Assembly (NCBI GenBank): GCA_028284925.1
Contig: JANQQT010000048.1
Span: 1 to 42,131 of the forward strand
Reading direction: 5' to 3'
DNA: 42,131 bases
From: Phycisphaeraceae bacterium
GTDB taxonomy: Bacteria > Planctomycetota > Phycisphaerae > Phycisphaerales > Zrk34
A program made the position numbers and the translations under genes. Positions 25,391 through 34,463 of the stretch are shown piece after piece. Under the pieces are notes generated by a model. It saw only the letters and a program-made list of their open reading frames with translations. It was not told where the DNA came from and ran no database searches. Position 1 is the stretch's first letter, and each line of letters opens with the position of its first letter.

Positions 25391-27499
25391 TTAATCGATA
25401 TAAATGAATTCATTGGCGTTAAGGAGTGTGTGGCAAAAATCCACCAGGCCGGTCTTGGGCTCAGTCTGAATGAATTCGACACCGGCCTTAATCTCGGCGT
25501 CAGTTGCAGGACGACCCAACGCAGTTCGATACGCGTGATTAACAAGTTGACACTTATCGACGATCTTTTGATTTTTCAGTGAGCGGACGAATGCCCTGGC
25601 ACGCCAGTTGGACCAATAGCCATTGATCATGGCCAAGGCCTGAATGGGCGTAGTGGTCGTCTGCCGCCGGGCACAACTGTTGTGCATGTCAGGAGTATCG
25701 AATGCGTGAAGAAGGCCGGAACGATCATTACGACGATTCTTGAGGTAAACCGATCGTCGGGTGGATTTGAAATCGACAGCAGGGCCACCAATTTGGTGTT
25801 GGAGTTCCTTGCTCACCGCGAGCATTGCATCACGAATCTGCTCCGCATCGAGACGTCGCACACGCATGCGCCAAAGGAGTTTGTTCGAGGGATCGTGGCG
25901 ACGCGCTTCGGTCGTCGGATCATAAACAGAGGTGCGCTGATAGGTTTGCGAGGTCATGATGAGGCGGATCAGTTTTTTGATACTCCAGCCGTCTTTCATG
26001 AATCGTCGAGCGAGATAGTCGAGTAATTCGGGATGGGTAGGTTTGGTTCCCTGTCGCCCGAAGTCATTGGAGGTTGAAACAATCCCGACACCGAAATGCT
26101 GTTGCCAGATTCGATTGGCCATGACTCGAGCGGTGATGGGGTTTTTGGGGTCAGTAAGCCATTTGGCGAAAGCAGCGCGACGACCGGTGGTGTTGGGGCT
26201 TTGCTTCAAGAAGATGAGTTGAGGTACTTTCCAATTCAGGATGGAAAGGAATTGGGGTTCGACGATCGTCTCTTTCTTACCCGTGTGGCCACCGAGGTAA
26301 ATGGTGGGCGCGACCGCGCCGATATCTGAGACGGTTGTAACGGTTGGGTACGGCTTGGGTTTAAGATGGTCGAATTTCGCAAGTTCCTTATGAAGGGCAT
26401 GCCATCTTTTGCGCGTTTTTCCTTTAATTTTTGCGGCATAGCCTTTGCTCTTTTCGCGAATCTGAATATCGGCAAAGTGGACGATCTGCCGTTCGTACAT
26501 GGAACGCTCAGCGGGGGACTTAGAGAACATAGTCTGGGCGTAATCCGGAAAGGTATCGGCATACGCCTTAAGCATGGGTTTGTGATGAGACTGTCTGATC
26601 TTGTCGATTTGATCGCGAACGGACTGAGTCGCTTTGGACCATTTGGCCAACTGTTTGGCGTACGCCTGACGTTCCTTGGGTGTAGCAAGAACCGCATCGG
26701 TCTTGGGATATACCGCGGCAAAGAAGGCCTGAAGACCAAAGTAATCCCGTTGAAGAATGGGATCGAACTTGTGATCGTGGCACTGGGCACATCTCATGCC
26801 CAGGCCCATGAACACTTCGCCGGTGATGCCAGTGATGTCATCCATGATATATTGCCACTGGACGGCGACATTGCGTTGATTGTCTTCGTAAGGCCAGAGT
26901 CTCAGATAACCCGTCGCAACAAGAGCCTCACGACTCTCAGGAAACAGTTCGTCGCCGGCCAGCTGTTCGTGGATGAACCGATCATAAGGTTTGTCCGCGT
27001 TAAATGCGTTGATGACATAGTCGCGATAACGATAGATATGAGGGCGATAGACATCGGCCTTATAACCATCCGAGTCAGCATAGCGAACCAGGTCCAGCCA
27101 GTGCCTGGCCCAACGTTCACCATAGCGTGGCGATTTGAGGAGGCGATTGACGAGTCTGGAAAAAGCACCGGGCGAAGGATCATTGACGAAAGCCTGAATC
27201 TGCGCGGGCGTGGGAGGAAGGCCTATCAGATCAAAATAAGCCCGGCGAATGAGTGTTCGACGATCGGCACGCGGCGCGGGGGCAATCCCCTTGGACTGCA
27301 ACCGCGCGTTGACAAAAGCGTCAATGGGATTTTGGTTGGCCGGAGCTTTGGGTGTCTTTGGTGGTTTGACATTCGCGATAGGTTGAAAAAACCAATAGGT
27401 GCGATCGGCTTGGTTGAACTTTTTGGCCAGCGCGGAAGATGGAACAAAGAGCATGACCCAAGTCATGAGCAAGAAAAAAAACCTTGACTTGGATTTCAT
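25391..27499 (-). CDS. Exported DUF1549/DUF1553 protein
   Basis: A 702-residue secreted protein. I chose the ATG at 27499 (AGGA about 9 bases upstream) because it begins directly with a signal peptide, MKSKSRFFFLLMTWVMLF ending SSALA; an earlier in-frame ATG at 27535 would add 12 residues before it. Residues about 55-270 are DUF1549 (RRAYFDLIGLPPTPAQIQAF, RHWLDLVRYADSDGY), including CAQCHDHKFDP with a CxxCH motif at 237-241. The C-terminal part is DUF1553 (NPITARVMANRIWQQHFG, LDYLARRFMKDGWSIKKLIR, RRLDAEQIRDAML). There is no separate N-terminal cytochrome domain. Together with the DUF1501 gene it forms the classical planctomycete pair, thought to act on complex exported substrates. Confidence 0.93.
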   Translation of the reverse strand: MKSKSRFFFLLMTWVMLFVPSSALAKKFNQADRTYWFFQPIANVKPPKTPKAPANQNPIDAFVNARLQSKGIAPAPRADRRTLIRRAYFDLIGLPPTPAQIQAFVNDPSPGAFSRLVNRLLKSPRYGERWARHWLDLVRYADSDGYKADVYRPHIYRYRDYVINAFNADKPYDRFIHEQLAGDELFPESREALVATGYLRLWPYEDNQRNVAVQWQYIMDDITGITGEVFMGLGMRCAQCHDHKFDPILQRDYFGLQAFFAAVYPKTDAVLATPKERQAYAKQLAKWSKATQSVRDQIDKIRQSHHKPMLKAYADTFPDYAQTMFSKSPAERSMYERQIVHFADIQIREKSKGYAAKIKGKTRKRWHALHKELAKFDHLKPKPYPTVTTVSDIGAVAPTIYLGGHTGKKETIVEPQFLSILNWKVPQLIFLKQSPNTTGRRAAFAKWLTDPKNPITARVMANRIWQQHFGVGIVSTSNDFGRQGTKPTHPELLDYLARRFMKDGWSIKKLIRLIMTSQTYQRTSVYDPTTEARRHDPSNKLLWRMRVRRLDAEQIRDAMLAVSKELQHQIGGPAVDFKSTRRSVYLKNRRNDRSGLLHAFDTPDMHNSCARRQTTTTPIQALAMINGYWSNWRARAFVRSLKNQKIVDKCQLVNHAYRTALGRPATDAEIKAGVEFIQTEPKTGLVDFCHTLLNANEFIYID

Positions 27500-27645
27500 G
27501 TGAATGATCCTGTTGGAGCCGTTGTGATGCCTCATCAGATTGGAAAACAGTTGTACAAGCCCCCAACTATCTCACCATATGTATCATACTCAAAATTGAT
27601 CCGCTTGGGGCGGAGTGAAACCAAAAAAGCTGTAAAGTGCCAAAA

Positions 27646-28758
27646 TCATCGTTGCACCATGATATACCAGACGCGAGGTGTACGTACACCGGGTCGCACT
27701 TCACCGGTGGGAATGACATATCCGTTTCGCCAGGGGACGACCGCAGTCGTCACGACGGGCCAGTAACCGGCATTAGGGTTACGTGCGGGATCAGGGCCGA
27801 GTGATTTCGGAAATGCCCCGGCGATGGTCCAGCGATTTGCCGCCGCATCATACAGATAATTATGAGGTGGAAACCCCGTGTGGCGATCGTAGATAGTGGG
27901 GTTAAAAGCATATTCCGCATCGTCTCCTCCCGGAACGATCAGCTTTTCGCTTCCGTAGGGGATGGCTGGTGATGGCGCCGCAACAGAAGGACGCGGAAGG
28001 TCGGCGATTTTTCGCCATGACTTTTCGGCGGTGTTGTATTCATAGCAGTCCTTAAGGTAAATACGTTTGTTCGCAATGGATTTGCCTGGATCGAGCTTGG
28101 CGCCTCCAATCAGGTAAAAGCGATCACCGATCGCCCCAGCAGTCGCAAGGAGGCGTGCATCACCAGGCCAGGGACTTAATTTCCGCCATCCGTCGTCTAG
28201 ATTGGTCATATCCAGCGCAAAAAAGTGTTTGGTTGCAAGTGTCGATTTCGGTGATTCCGTACCTCCCGCCACATAGATGGTTTCGCCTACTCTCGCGCCA
28301 CAAAAAAATGCAAGAGGAACGGGCAGGGGTGGCATGGCGCCGACATGGACACGATTGTCGCGATATCGAAGGAGATGAACGTTGGCGAAATGCCTGGTGG
28401 CATTTCCACCACCAATGCAAACGACCCCACGATCGGTGGTGATCGATACGCCGTATCCCACGGCATAGGGCATGGTTCCCACCAGCCGCCATTTTTCGGC
28501 AACAGGATCAAACACATAAATACCATCGTGCCAAATTTTTTTTGCGCCATGCCATGGGCGACCATTCGGAAAATTGGCGCCGCCGACAACGATCAGTACA
28601 TCGTTGTGTGCTCCCGCAAACGGCCCCGCGACGCCGATGGGATCCGGCAGCGGTGGCAACTCACGCCATTGGAGCGGACCTGATGAATTACAACCGGAAA
28701 GGACCATTGCCATAAACAGGACAGACCAACCGGCAGGTACTCTTCCACAATTCGTCAT
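27646..28758 (-). CDS. Kelch-repeat lipoprotein, cyclically permuted mutarotase/NanM-like
   Basis: A 370-residue protein with a lipoprotein signal ending in the lipobox LSGC (Cys 23). The mature part has beta-propeller repeats: WRELPPLPDPIGVAGPFAGA, VLIVVGGANFPNGRPW, KIWHDGIYVFDP, VGYGVSIT, VVCIGGGNA, ETIYVAGGTESPKS and RFYLIGGAKLDPG. The pattern 'VVGGANFP-G-PW-G-KK-WHD-IYV' matches cyclically permuted mutarotases of the N-acetylneuraminate epimerase group. The protein may interconvert sugar anomers or simply bind sugars at the envelope; the propeller alone does not prove activity. It begins 18 bases after the ceramidase-like gene, so both are likely in one transcript. Confidence 0.85.
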   Translation of the reverse strand: MTNCGRVPAGWSVLFMAMVLSGCNSSGPLQWRELPPLPDPIGVAGPFAGAHNDVLIVVGGANFPNGRPWHGAKKIWHDGIYVFDPVAEKWRLVGTMPYAVGYGVSITTDRGVVCIGGGNATRHFANVHLLRYRDNRVHVGAMPPLPVPLAFFCGARVGETIYVAGGTESPKSTLATKHFFALDMTNLDDGWRKLSPWPGDARLLATAGAIGDRFYLIGGAKLDPGKSIANKRIYLKDCYEYNTAEKSWRKIADLPRPSVAAPSPAIPYGSEKLIVPGGDDAEYAFNPTIYDRHTGFPPHNYLYDAAANRWTIAGAFPKSLGPDPARNPNAGYWPVVTTAVVPWRNGYVIPTGEVRPGVRTPRVWYIMVQR

Positions 28759-28776
28759 GCGGTTAACTCCGATGGA

Positions 28777-30150
28777 TCATTTGTGTAATTTCACGAGTTC
28801 ACGCACTTTCATGATGATCTGATTTTCGATTCCCGTGGCCCACCGGGATGGTTGACCGTAGTAGACCATCGCCCCCTCCCCTTCGTATCCGCCTTCCTTC
28901 AGGACACGTTCCGAGGGGATGTACGCCATGACGTCATTGCAATAGGCGGCGACGAAAGTGCCTCTGGAGCCAAGTTCGCGTTTGAGCCTTAGGCTGTAAT
29001 CCACGACAACCTCGCCACCGAGCATGATGAGATTGAGTTCATCGCCGATGCGCCATGCCTGAACGGGATATGGGTATGTCCGAGTCAATCGGCCATCTGT
29101 CTTGAGTTTCTTCATTAACAACTCGGCACGGCGGCGAACGTATCGATTCCCGGATTTCATCTGAATCTCAAGATCGCTCTGTGTCGGGATGCGATCAAAT
29201 TTGAGGGGAATCTCTGCGTAGCGTGTGGTAAGCGGGCCTCGGATGGAATTCATCTTTTCTCTCAATGCCTGGTGAACCGAATGCGCTAATCGCTTGCCGT
29301 AGTCTTTTGCAAGCGCAACCTTTCGACGAGGCAAGGGATTCTGATCCCCTCCACAACCTGCGAAAAACATGGCCATGGCGCCAGGATATTGCTTTTCAAA
29401 CTGAATTTGGGCGAACCCGGGATAATCACCGCACAATTGATAGCCGCTGAGGACGGTGGCGTGACAGGCATAGCCGAACACTACCGTCTTGAGTTCACCT
29501 TTCAGCGATCGCACACTAAGGATCGGCACATCGTGATCAACCCGGCCTTTGAGTTTGTTTGCCTTGCGTAAGGCCGGCACGCGGGATTCGGGATTGGTAC
29601 GTCTGTTAACGGCGATATCACTGTGGCCATGCGTATACGAAAGGCTCGCTTTACCAAGATTCTTGAATGCCTGATCCACCACGTTTCGGACCTGACGGAT
29701 CAGGCGCTGGGTGTAAAGACGAATCTTCTCCCGATCAGCCTTTTTCAAGAAGTACATGGCGCCAAGGTTTTTACCAACGACCGGACCCGAGTGGGTGTGG
29801 GATGTGGCAAGACAAATCTGTGACAATTTGAGTCTGTATTTCTTCATTACACCGCGCCGAATCACGAGCGAAGTCTGACGGTCAATACCGATCAGGTCCA
29901 GGGTAATGAATACACCGACGCGACCTTGTGAATCCTTGAGAACCAACGCCTTCGCCCAAAGATCATGAAGTTTGGATTCGTAGGGCCTGGAACGTGAAGC
30001 ATAACCTGACAACCACATAGGGCCTTTGGGCGTAATATTCACCCTGGCGACACCCGCGTGCCAGTTTCCATCGGCGGCAACTGCTGATCTCTCTCCTATT
30101 CCCAATCCGAGAACGATCATCACCGTTGATATGAATAATCTGCCATTCAT
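28777..30150 (-). CDS. Exported neutral/alkaline ceramidase-like hydrolase
   Basis: A 457-residue protein with a signal peptide (residues 1-26, ending AVAA). It has the N-terminal features of the neutral/alkaline non-lysosomal ceramidase family: GVARVNITPKGPMWLSGYASR, LHDLWAKALVL, FITLDLIGID and the metal-binding LATSHTHSGPVVG (about 115-126), then VFGYACHATVL and FFAGCGGDQNP. The C-terminal immunoglobulin-like domain of true ceramidases is absent, as is usual in the many planctomycete relatives. The substrate is therefore uncertain: an amide or ester of a lipid or sugar is possible. It heads the minus-strand cluster and is divergent from two sulfatase genes. Confidence 0.88.
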   Translation of the reverse strand: MNGRLFISTVMIVLGLGIGERSAVAADGNWHAGVARVNITPKGPMWLSGYASRSRPYESKLHDLWAKALVLKDSQGRVGVFITLDLIGIDRQTSLVIRRGVMKKYRLKLSQICLATSHTHSGPVVGKNLGAMYFLKKADREKIRLYTQRLIRQVRNVVDQAFKNLGKASLSYTHGHSDIAVNRRTNPESRVPALRKANKLKGRVDHDVPILSVRSLKGELKTVVFGYACHATVLSGYQLCGDYPGFAQIQFEKQYPGAMAMFFAGCGGDQNPLPRRKVALAKDYGKRLAHSVHQALREKMNSIRGPLTTRYAEIPLKFDRIPTQSDLEIQMKSGNRYVRRRAELLMKKLKTDGRLTRTYPYPVQAWRIGDELNLIMLGGEVVVDYSLRLKRELGSRGTFVAAYCNDVMAYIPSERVLKEGGYEGEGAMVYYGQPSRWATGIENQIIMKVRELVKLHK

Positions 30151-30246
30151 GTGCGCTTTATACCATGACCAGAGATGGAGACAATCCTCATTTTTCGTGT
30201 CGAGTGCTGCGGAATCAGAAACCTCAAAATCCTACACATAATGAAT

Positions 30247-30268
30247 TATCATATCTGATAGGCTATCA
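30247..30268. promoter_or_regulatory. Palindromic operator-like site between ceramidase and sulfatase genes
   Basis: TATCA (30247-30251)-N4-TGATA (30256-30260) overlaps TGATAG-G-CTATCA (30256-30268), so the core TGATA/TATCA occurs in three phased copies. The site lies 97 bases ahead of the ceramidase start and 26 bases ahead of the first sulfatase start, a good place to control both divergent units. The regulator is not visible. Confidence 0.4.
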
Positions 30269-30293
30269 AACACTCTGGACATGGAGCACGCTT

Positions 30294-32210
30294 ATGACAG
30301 GCAAACCAACGCAAATAATGATCCGAGTCTGGATAGCCACGCTGATGGGCATTCACATGACTGCCGTCGCCGAGGACTCACCGCCGAATTTTGTTATGTT
30401 TCTCGCGGATGACATGGGGTATGGCGACGCTGCATGCTATGGACATCCAGTCATCCAAACCCCAAATCTCGATCAGTTCGCCAAACAAGGTATGAAGTTT
30501 ACTCAGTGTTATTCCGCCAGTTCCGTCTGCTCGCCCTCGCGTTCGGCCATTCTCACCGGACGTACGCCCTATCGAAACGGTGTGTTTACATGGATCCCCG
30601 GCGGAAGTCACCTGCATCTGCGCAAGAGCGAAATCACCATCGCAACGCTATTGAAAAAGAAAGGTTACGATACCTGCCATGTGGGCAAATGGCACCTTAA
30701 CGGCAAATTCAATTCACCCAATCAGCCTCAACCCAACGACCACGGTTATAACCACTGGTTGGCCACGCAGAATAACGCTTCGCCCAGTCATAAGAATCCG
30801 TCTAATTTCGTATTGAACGGTAAGCCTGTCGGCAAAACCAAGGGATACTCAGCCCTGCTCGTCGCGGATGAGGGTATTCGCTGGCTCAAAAAGGTGCGTA
30901 ATAAATCCAAACCATTTTTCCTGGCAGTATGGACACATGAGCCTCACCTTCCGATCGAATCAGATCCAAAATTCATGGATTTGTACAAACAGTTTAAGGA
31001 TGAAGGTATCCGCCAGCACCACGGCAATATCACCCAATTGGATCAGGCGTTCGGCAACCTGATGAAGGCGTTGGATCAACTAGGCCTCGCAGAGAATACG
31101 TTTGTGTTCTTCACATCCGACAACGGGCCGGAAGGAAGAGGCAACAATGGGAGAACACGCGGAAGTACAGGCGGGCTTCGCAATCGAAAGCGAGCCGTTT
31201 ACGAGGGAGGTATTCGTGTACCGGGAATCATCCGCTGGCCCGACAAAATCAAGCCCGGGTCCGTCAGTCATCAACCAATCATCGGATCGGACTTTTTTAC
31301 CACCGTCTGCAAGATTGCCAACGTCCAAATACCCCAAGACCGCGTGATCGACGGTGTGGATATCACAACGGCTTTCACCGGAGGAACGGTCGAAAGAAAG
31401 ACCCCACTCTACTGGCGATGTAATATCGCCCCGGGCGGTGTGAAGGTCGCGATGCGAATCGGTGATTACAAAATCCTTGCCCCGGAAGATTTCAGTCGAT
31501 TTGAAATGTACAACATTGCCAAGGATGAAAAAGAGACGACGAACCTTGCTTTGAAAGAACCTGAAAAGTTTGAAGAAATGAAAAAGGCATTCATATCGCT
31601 GAACAAGGAGATTGAGACTGAAGGACCTGACTGGTGGAAGAACTACGGTAGACGACGAAAGGGTCGAAAAGTCAAAGGCCCCAGGATTGGAAAGGGTATC
31701 GATAAAACAGGTCACTTTGACGTAGTCAAGGGTGGAACAGTTACCAAGTCAGACTTGGGTTATCAAATAACTTCAACGGGTGAAGCATTCGCCCTCAAAA
31801 AGTTAGAATCGACTGCGGCAAAATCGATCACATTCACGCTCAAATACAAGACTGCATTGAAGGCCGGAACGCGTAACGCTTGTCTTGTATTTGGCACCTC
31901 ACCGACCAACAACAAGCTCATGAAGGCCGGATCAATGATCGGCTTATCCGCACACGGCATTTTCGAAGGCGCATGGAACAATCTCAACAACGGCAGTATT
32001 ACCAGGTCCAAATACGACCAAGCCAAGGCAATAGAAGCATCAGTCACCATCGATCTGAAAAAACGTGTTGTCACTGCGACGATCGGCAAAAAAACCATCA
32101 AACAAAAATTACCTGCCGAGATCAAGTCCATCAAATATTTTGGCTACTACGTGAAAGCAACCACCTCCTACTTTTCGAAAATCACCGTCAGAACGGATAA
32201 CAAAGAATGA
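30294..32210 (+). CDS. Exported Cys-type sulfatase (first of pair)
   Basis: A 638-residue protein. The ATG at 30294 follows GGAG at a spacing of 7 and gives a signal peptide (MIRVWIATLMGIHMTAVAE region); a longer in-frame extension lacks such a site. The type I sulfatase signature SVCSPSRSAILTGR has Cys 79, which would be converted to formylglycine. Metal ligands are in LADDMGYGD (D39, D40) and FTSDNGPEG, and GKWHLNG is also present. The enzyme core ends near residue 480. About 150 further residues (VVKGGTVTKSDLGYQITS...) form a beta-rich C-terminal domain, perhaps for binding a glycan. The stop overlaps the next sulfatase start by ATGA. Confidence 0.93.
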   Translation: MTGKPTQIMIRVWIATLMGIHMTAVAEDSPPNFVMFLADDMGYGDAACYGHPVIQTPNLDQFAKQGMKFTQCYSASSVCSPSRSAILTGRTPYRNGVFTWIPGGSHLHLRKSEITIATLLKKKGYDTCHVGKWHLNGKFNSPNQPQPNDHGYNHWLATQNNASPSHKNPSNFVLNGKPVGKTKGYSALLVADEGIRWLKKVRNKSKPFFLAVWTHEPHLPIESDPKFMDLYKQFKDEGIRQHHGNITQLDQAFGNLMKALDQLGLAENTFVFFTSDNGPEGRGNNGRTRGSTGGLRNRKRAVYEGGIRVPGIIRWPDKIKPGSVSHQPIIGSDFFTTVCKIANVQIPQDRVIDGVDITTAFTGGTVERKTPLYWRCNIAPGGVKVAMRIGDYKILAPEDFSRFEMYNIAKDEKETTNLALKEPEKFEEMKKAFISLNKEIETEGPDWWKNYGRRRKGRKVKGPRIGKGIDKTGHFDVVKGGTVTKSDLGYQITSTGEAFALKKLESTAAKSITFTLKYKTALKAGTRNACLVFGTSPTNNKLMKAGSMIGLSAHGIFEGAWNNLNNGSITRSKYDQAKAIEASVTIDLKKRVVTATIGKKTIKQKLPAEIKSIKYFGYYVKATTSYFSKITVRTDNKE

Positions 32211-33991
32211 AATCCAATCTCGTCGCACCCACGTTTGCTACTGCGCTGATCTTTCTCTCATCACAAGTATCACATGCGTTGGACGAACCGTTATCGCCTC
32301 CCAACGTCCTGCTCATCATGACGGACGATCAGGGTTTTGGTGATATCAGGTCACACAACAATCCCGACATCAGCACACCCGTGTTGGACCGGCTCGCATC
32401 TGACGGTGCAAGATTTGAACGTTTTTTCGTCAGCCCCGTCTGCGCCCCTACGCGCGCTTCACTACTCACCGGTCGATACAGCCTCAGAACCGGCGTCCAT
32501 GGCGTTACCCGCGCCGCAGAAACCATGCGGGCAGATGAAGTCACCATCGCTGAAATCTTCAAGGCCAACGGTTACACCACAGGCATTTTCGGCAAATGGC
32601 ATAACGGGGCACATTACCCCCATCACCCCAATGGAAAGGGATTCGACGAATTCATCGGCTTCTGCGCAGGACACTGGAATAACTATTTTGATACCACCCT
32701 CGAACACAACGGACGCCCAATCAGAACACAGGGATACATTACCGATGTCCTCACCGACTACGCCATCCGTTTCATTCACAAGAATCAATCCAAACCCTGG
32801 TTCTGTTACATCCCTTACAACGCACCACATTCCCCTTGGCAGGTACCTCGTTCCTTTTACAGAAAGTATAAGAAAAACGGACTCGATGATAAAACCGCCT
32901 GCGCCTATGCCATGGTTGAAAACATCGACTGGAACATTGGTCGCATCGTTGACGTCCTGCAAAGGAAAAATATCTCCCGAAACACAATCGTTCTTTTCCT
33001 CACCGACAACGGCCCCAACAGCACCCGTTACAACGCCAACATGAAAGGCCGCAAGGGCAGCGTCCACGAAGGCGGCGTCCGTGTCCCATTTTTTATCAAA
33101 TGGCCGGGTAAGATCAAACCAAAATCTGTCATCCAACCCATCGCCGCCCACATCGACCTGTTGCCGACGCTCGTCGCACTAACCGGCGTTAAACCCATCA
33201 AAACCAAACCACTCGATGGTATCAGCTTCGCGCCACTTCTCCGTGGCGTCACCCGGAATTCAAAATGGCCGGACCGCCATATCTTCTCATTTCGTCTAGG
33301 TTCCAACCCCTTCCAAGGTGCCGTTCGCACGCAAAAGTGGCGTGCAGTTCGTTATAACAAACATATCGGATGGGAACTCTACAACATGATCGAGGATCCC
33401 AACCAGAAAAAGAACGTCGCCAAAGCCAATCCCAACATCGTGAAGAAACTGGCCAAGTCCTACGAATCACAGGTTGAAAAGGTCACCTCTGCCGGGTTCG
33501 CCCCCATTCCAACAGAAGTCGGCCATGAAGCCAGACCTACAGTCGAACTCCATGGCCACGAAGCCCACCTTCAGCCTACGAAGGGTCGCGGCATCAGCTA
33601 CAACGGAAGGTCCGGCTGGGCCAATGACTGGATCACCAATTGGACAGATCCCAAAGCCTACCCTCAATGGCCGATCAAAGTCGTAAAGTCCGGCAAATAC
33701 AAAGTAACCATCAGATACATCTGCGCCGAAGAGAACACCGGAGCAAAACTACAAGTCCAAGTCGCTAACCAAAAGCTCGACACCACCATCATCCGCGCAC
33801 ACAATCCGCGCCCCATTCATAGCCCGGACCTGATTACTCGAAAAGAAGTGTATGAAAAAGTGTGGGCCACCCAATCCATCGGCACTGTCGAACTCGAAAC
33901 AGTCACCACACACGTTCGCATCAAAGCTCTATCCTTAACCGGTAAACGCGCCCCCGATATCAAATCCATCACCCTCACCAAAATAAAATAA
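32207..33991 (+). CDS. Exported Cys-type sulfatase (second of pair)
   Basis: A 594-residue protein with a signal peptide (MKSNLVAPTFATALIFLSSQ, ending SHA). The signature is SPVCAPTRASLLTGR with Cys 79; the Thr in C-A-P-T-R replaces the usual Ser, a common variant among planctomycete sulfatases. Metal-site motifs LIMTDDQGFGD and FLTDNGPNS and the GIFGKWHNG motif are intact. The core is followed by a C-terminal beta-rich domain (about residues 445-594; VELHGHEAHLQPTKGRG, WPIKVVKSGKYKVTIRY) like that of arylsulfatases. The ATGA overlap with the first sulfatase implies coupled translation, and the two probably remove sulfate from different positions of one polymer. It is convergent with the PTPS gene, 8 bases away. 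Confidence 0.93.
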   Translation: MKSNLVAPTFATALIFLSSQVSHALDEPLSPPNVLLIMTDDQGFGDIRSHNNPDISTPVLDRLASDGARFERFFVSPVCAPTRASLLTGRYSLRTGVHGVTRAAETMRADEVTIAEIFKANGYTTGIFGKWHNGAHYPHHPNGKGFDEFIGFCAGHWNNYFDTTLEHNGRPIRTQGYITDVLTDYAIRFIHKNQSKPWFCYIPYNAPHSPWQVPRSFYRKYKKNGLDDKTACAYAMVENIDWNIGRIVDVLQRKNISRNTIVLFLTDNGPNSTRYNANMKGRKGSVHEGGVRVPFFIKWPGKIKPKSVIQPIAAHIDLLPTLVALTGVKPIKTKPLDGISFAPLLRGVTRNSKWPDRHIFSFRLGSNPFQGAVRTQKWRAVRYNKHIGWELYNMIEDPNQKKNVAKANPNIVKKLAKSYESQVEKVTSAGFAPIPTEVGHEARPTVELHGHEAHLQPTKGRGISYNGRSGWANDWITNWTDPKAYPQWPIKVVKSGKYKVTIRYICAEENTGAKLQVQVANQKLDTTIIRAHNPRPIHSPDLITRKEVYEKVWATQSIGTVELETVTTHVRIKALSLTGKRAPDIKSITLTKIK

Positions 33992-33999
33992 CACCTTCA

Positions 34000-34365
34000 T
34001 TACTCATAATAGCTCGCCTTGCATCCGGGCGCTTCGGTCACCGTAACACGCACCAACTTCACACTCAAAGGCAATCCCGCCAATACTCCCCTATAAATGT
34101 GCTCCGCCACACGTTCCGCGGAAGGATTAACCTCCGCAAACAACTCGCATTCATTCAAAGTCACTCCCGCCAAAGGCTTAATCACCTCATCTACAAGCCG
34201 TTCCAATTCATGAAAGTCCATCGCAACCTCTATCTCATCCAGTTGCTCCGATGCCACAACTACAAACACCCGCCAATCGTGCCCATGCATCTCTTCCATC
34301 GTCCCATCGTAAAGTCGCAACGCATGTTGCGCGTGAAACACTCGTTCAATCTCAAGCTCATACAC
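34000..34365 (-). CDS. 6-pyruvoyl-tetrahydropterin synthase family protein, E-x-x-HGH type
   Basis: About 121 residues from a GTG at 34365 with GAGG 8 bases upstream; a GTG at 34374 would add three residues. The T-fold enzyme motifs are clear: VFHAQHAL (first zinc His), MEEMHGHDW (other two zinc His), MDFHELE, NPSAERVAEHIY and TEAPGCKASYYE. The catalytic Cys of QueD and true PTPS, which lies four residues before HGH, is Met here, and Glu stands three residues before it (E-x-x-HGH). From the literature on this family, that motif marks PTPS-III proteins, which replace FolB in folate synthesis, rather than QueD. A queuosine role is therefore less likely. It is divergent from the phosphohexose mutase gene. 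Confidence 0.85.
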   Translation of the reverse strand: MYELEIERVFHAQHALRLYDGTMEEMHGHDWRVFVVVASEQLDEIEVAMDFHELERLVDEVIKPLAGVTLNECELFAEVNPSAERVAEHIYRGVLAGLPLSVKLVRVTVTEAPGCKASYYE

Positions 34366-34463
34366 GATTCGCACCTCGCTTTACGTTGGTTTAACTTCAC
34401 GCCCACATCTGACCGATCAGCAAACAGGGGTTGATTATTCACCAATCGATAGGGCTAAACCAT

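Noticed and set aside
26366..27487. Plus-strand open frame of 373 codons opposite the DUF1549/DUF1553 gene
   Set aside because: It is a by-product of codon bias in the real gene, which shows DUF1549 and DUF1553 motifs and a signal peptide; the antisense product matches nothing recognisable.
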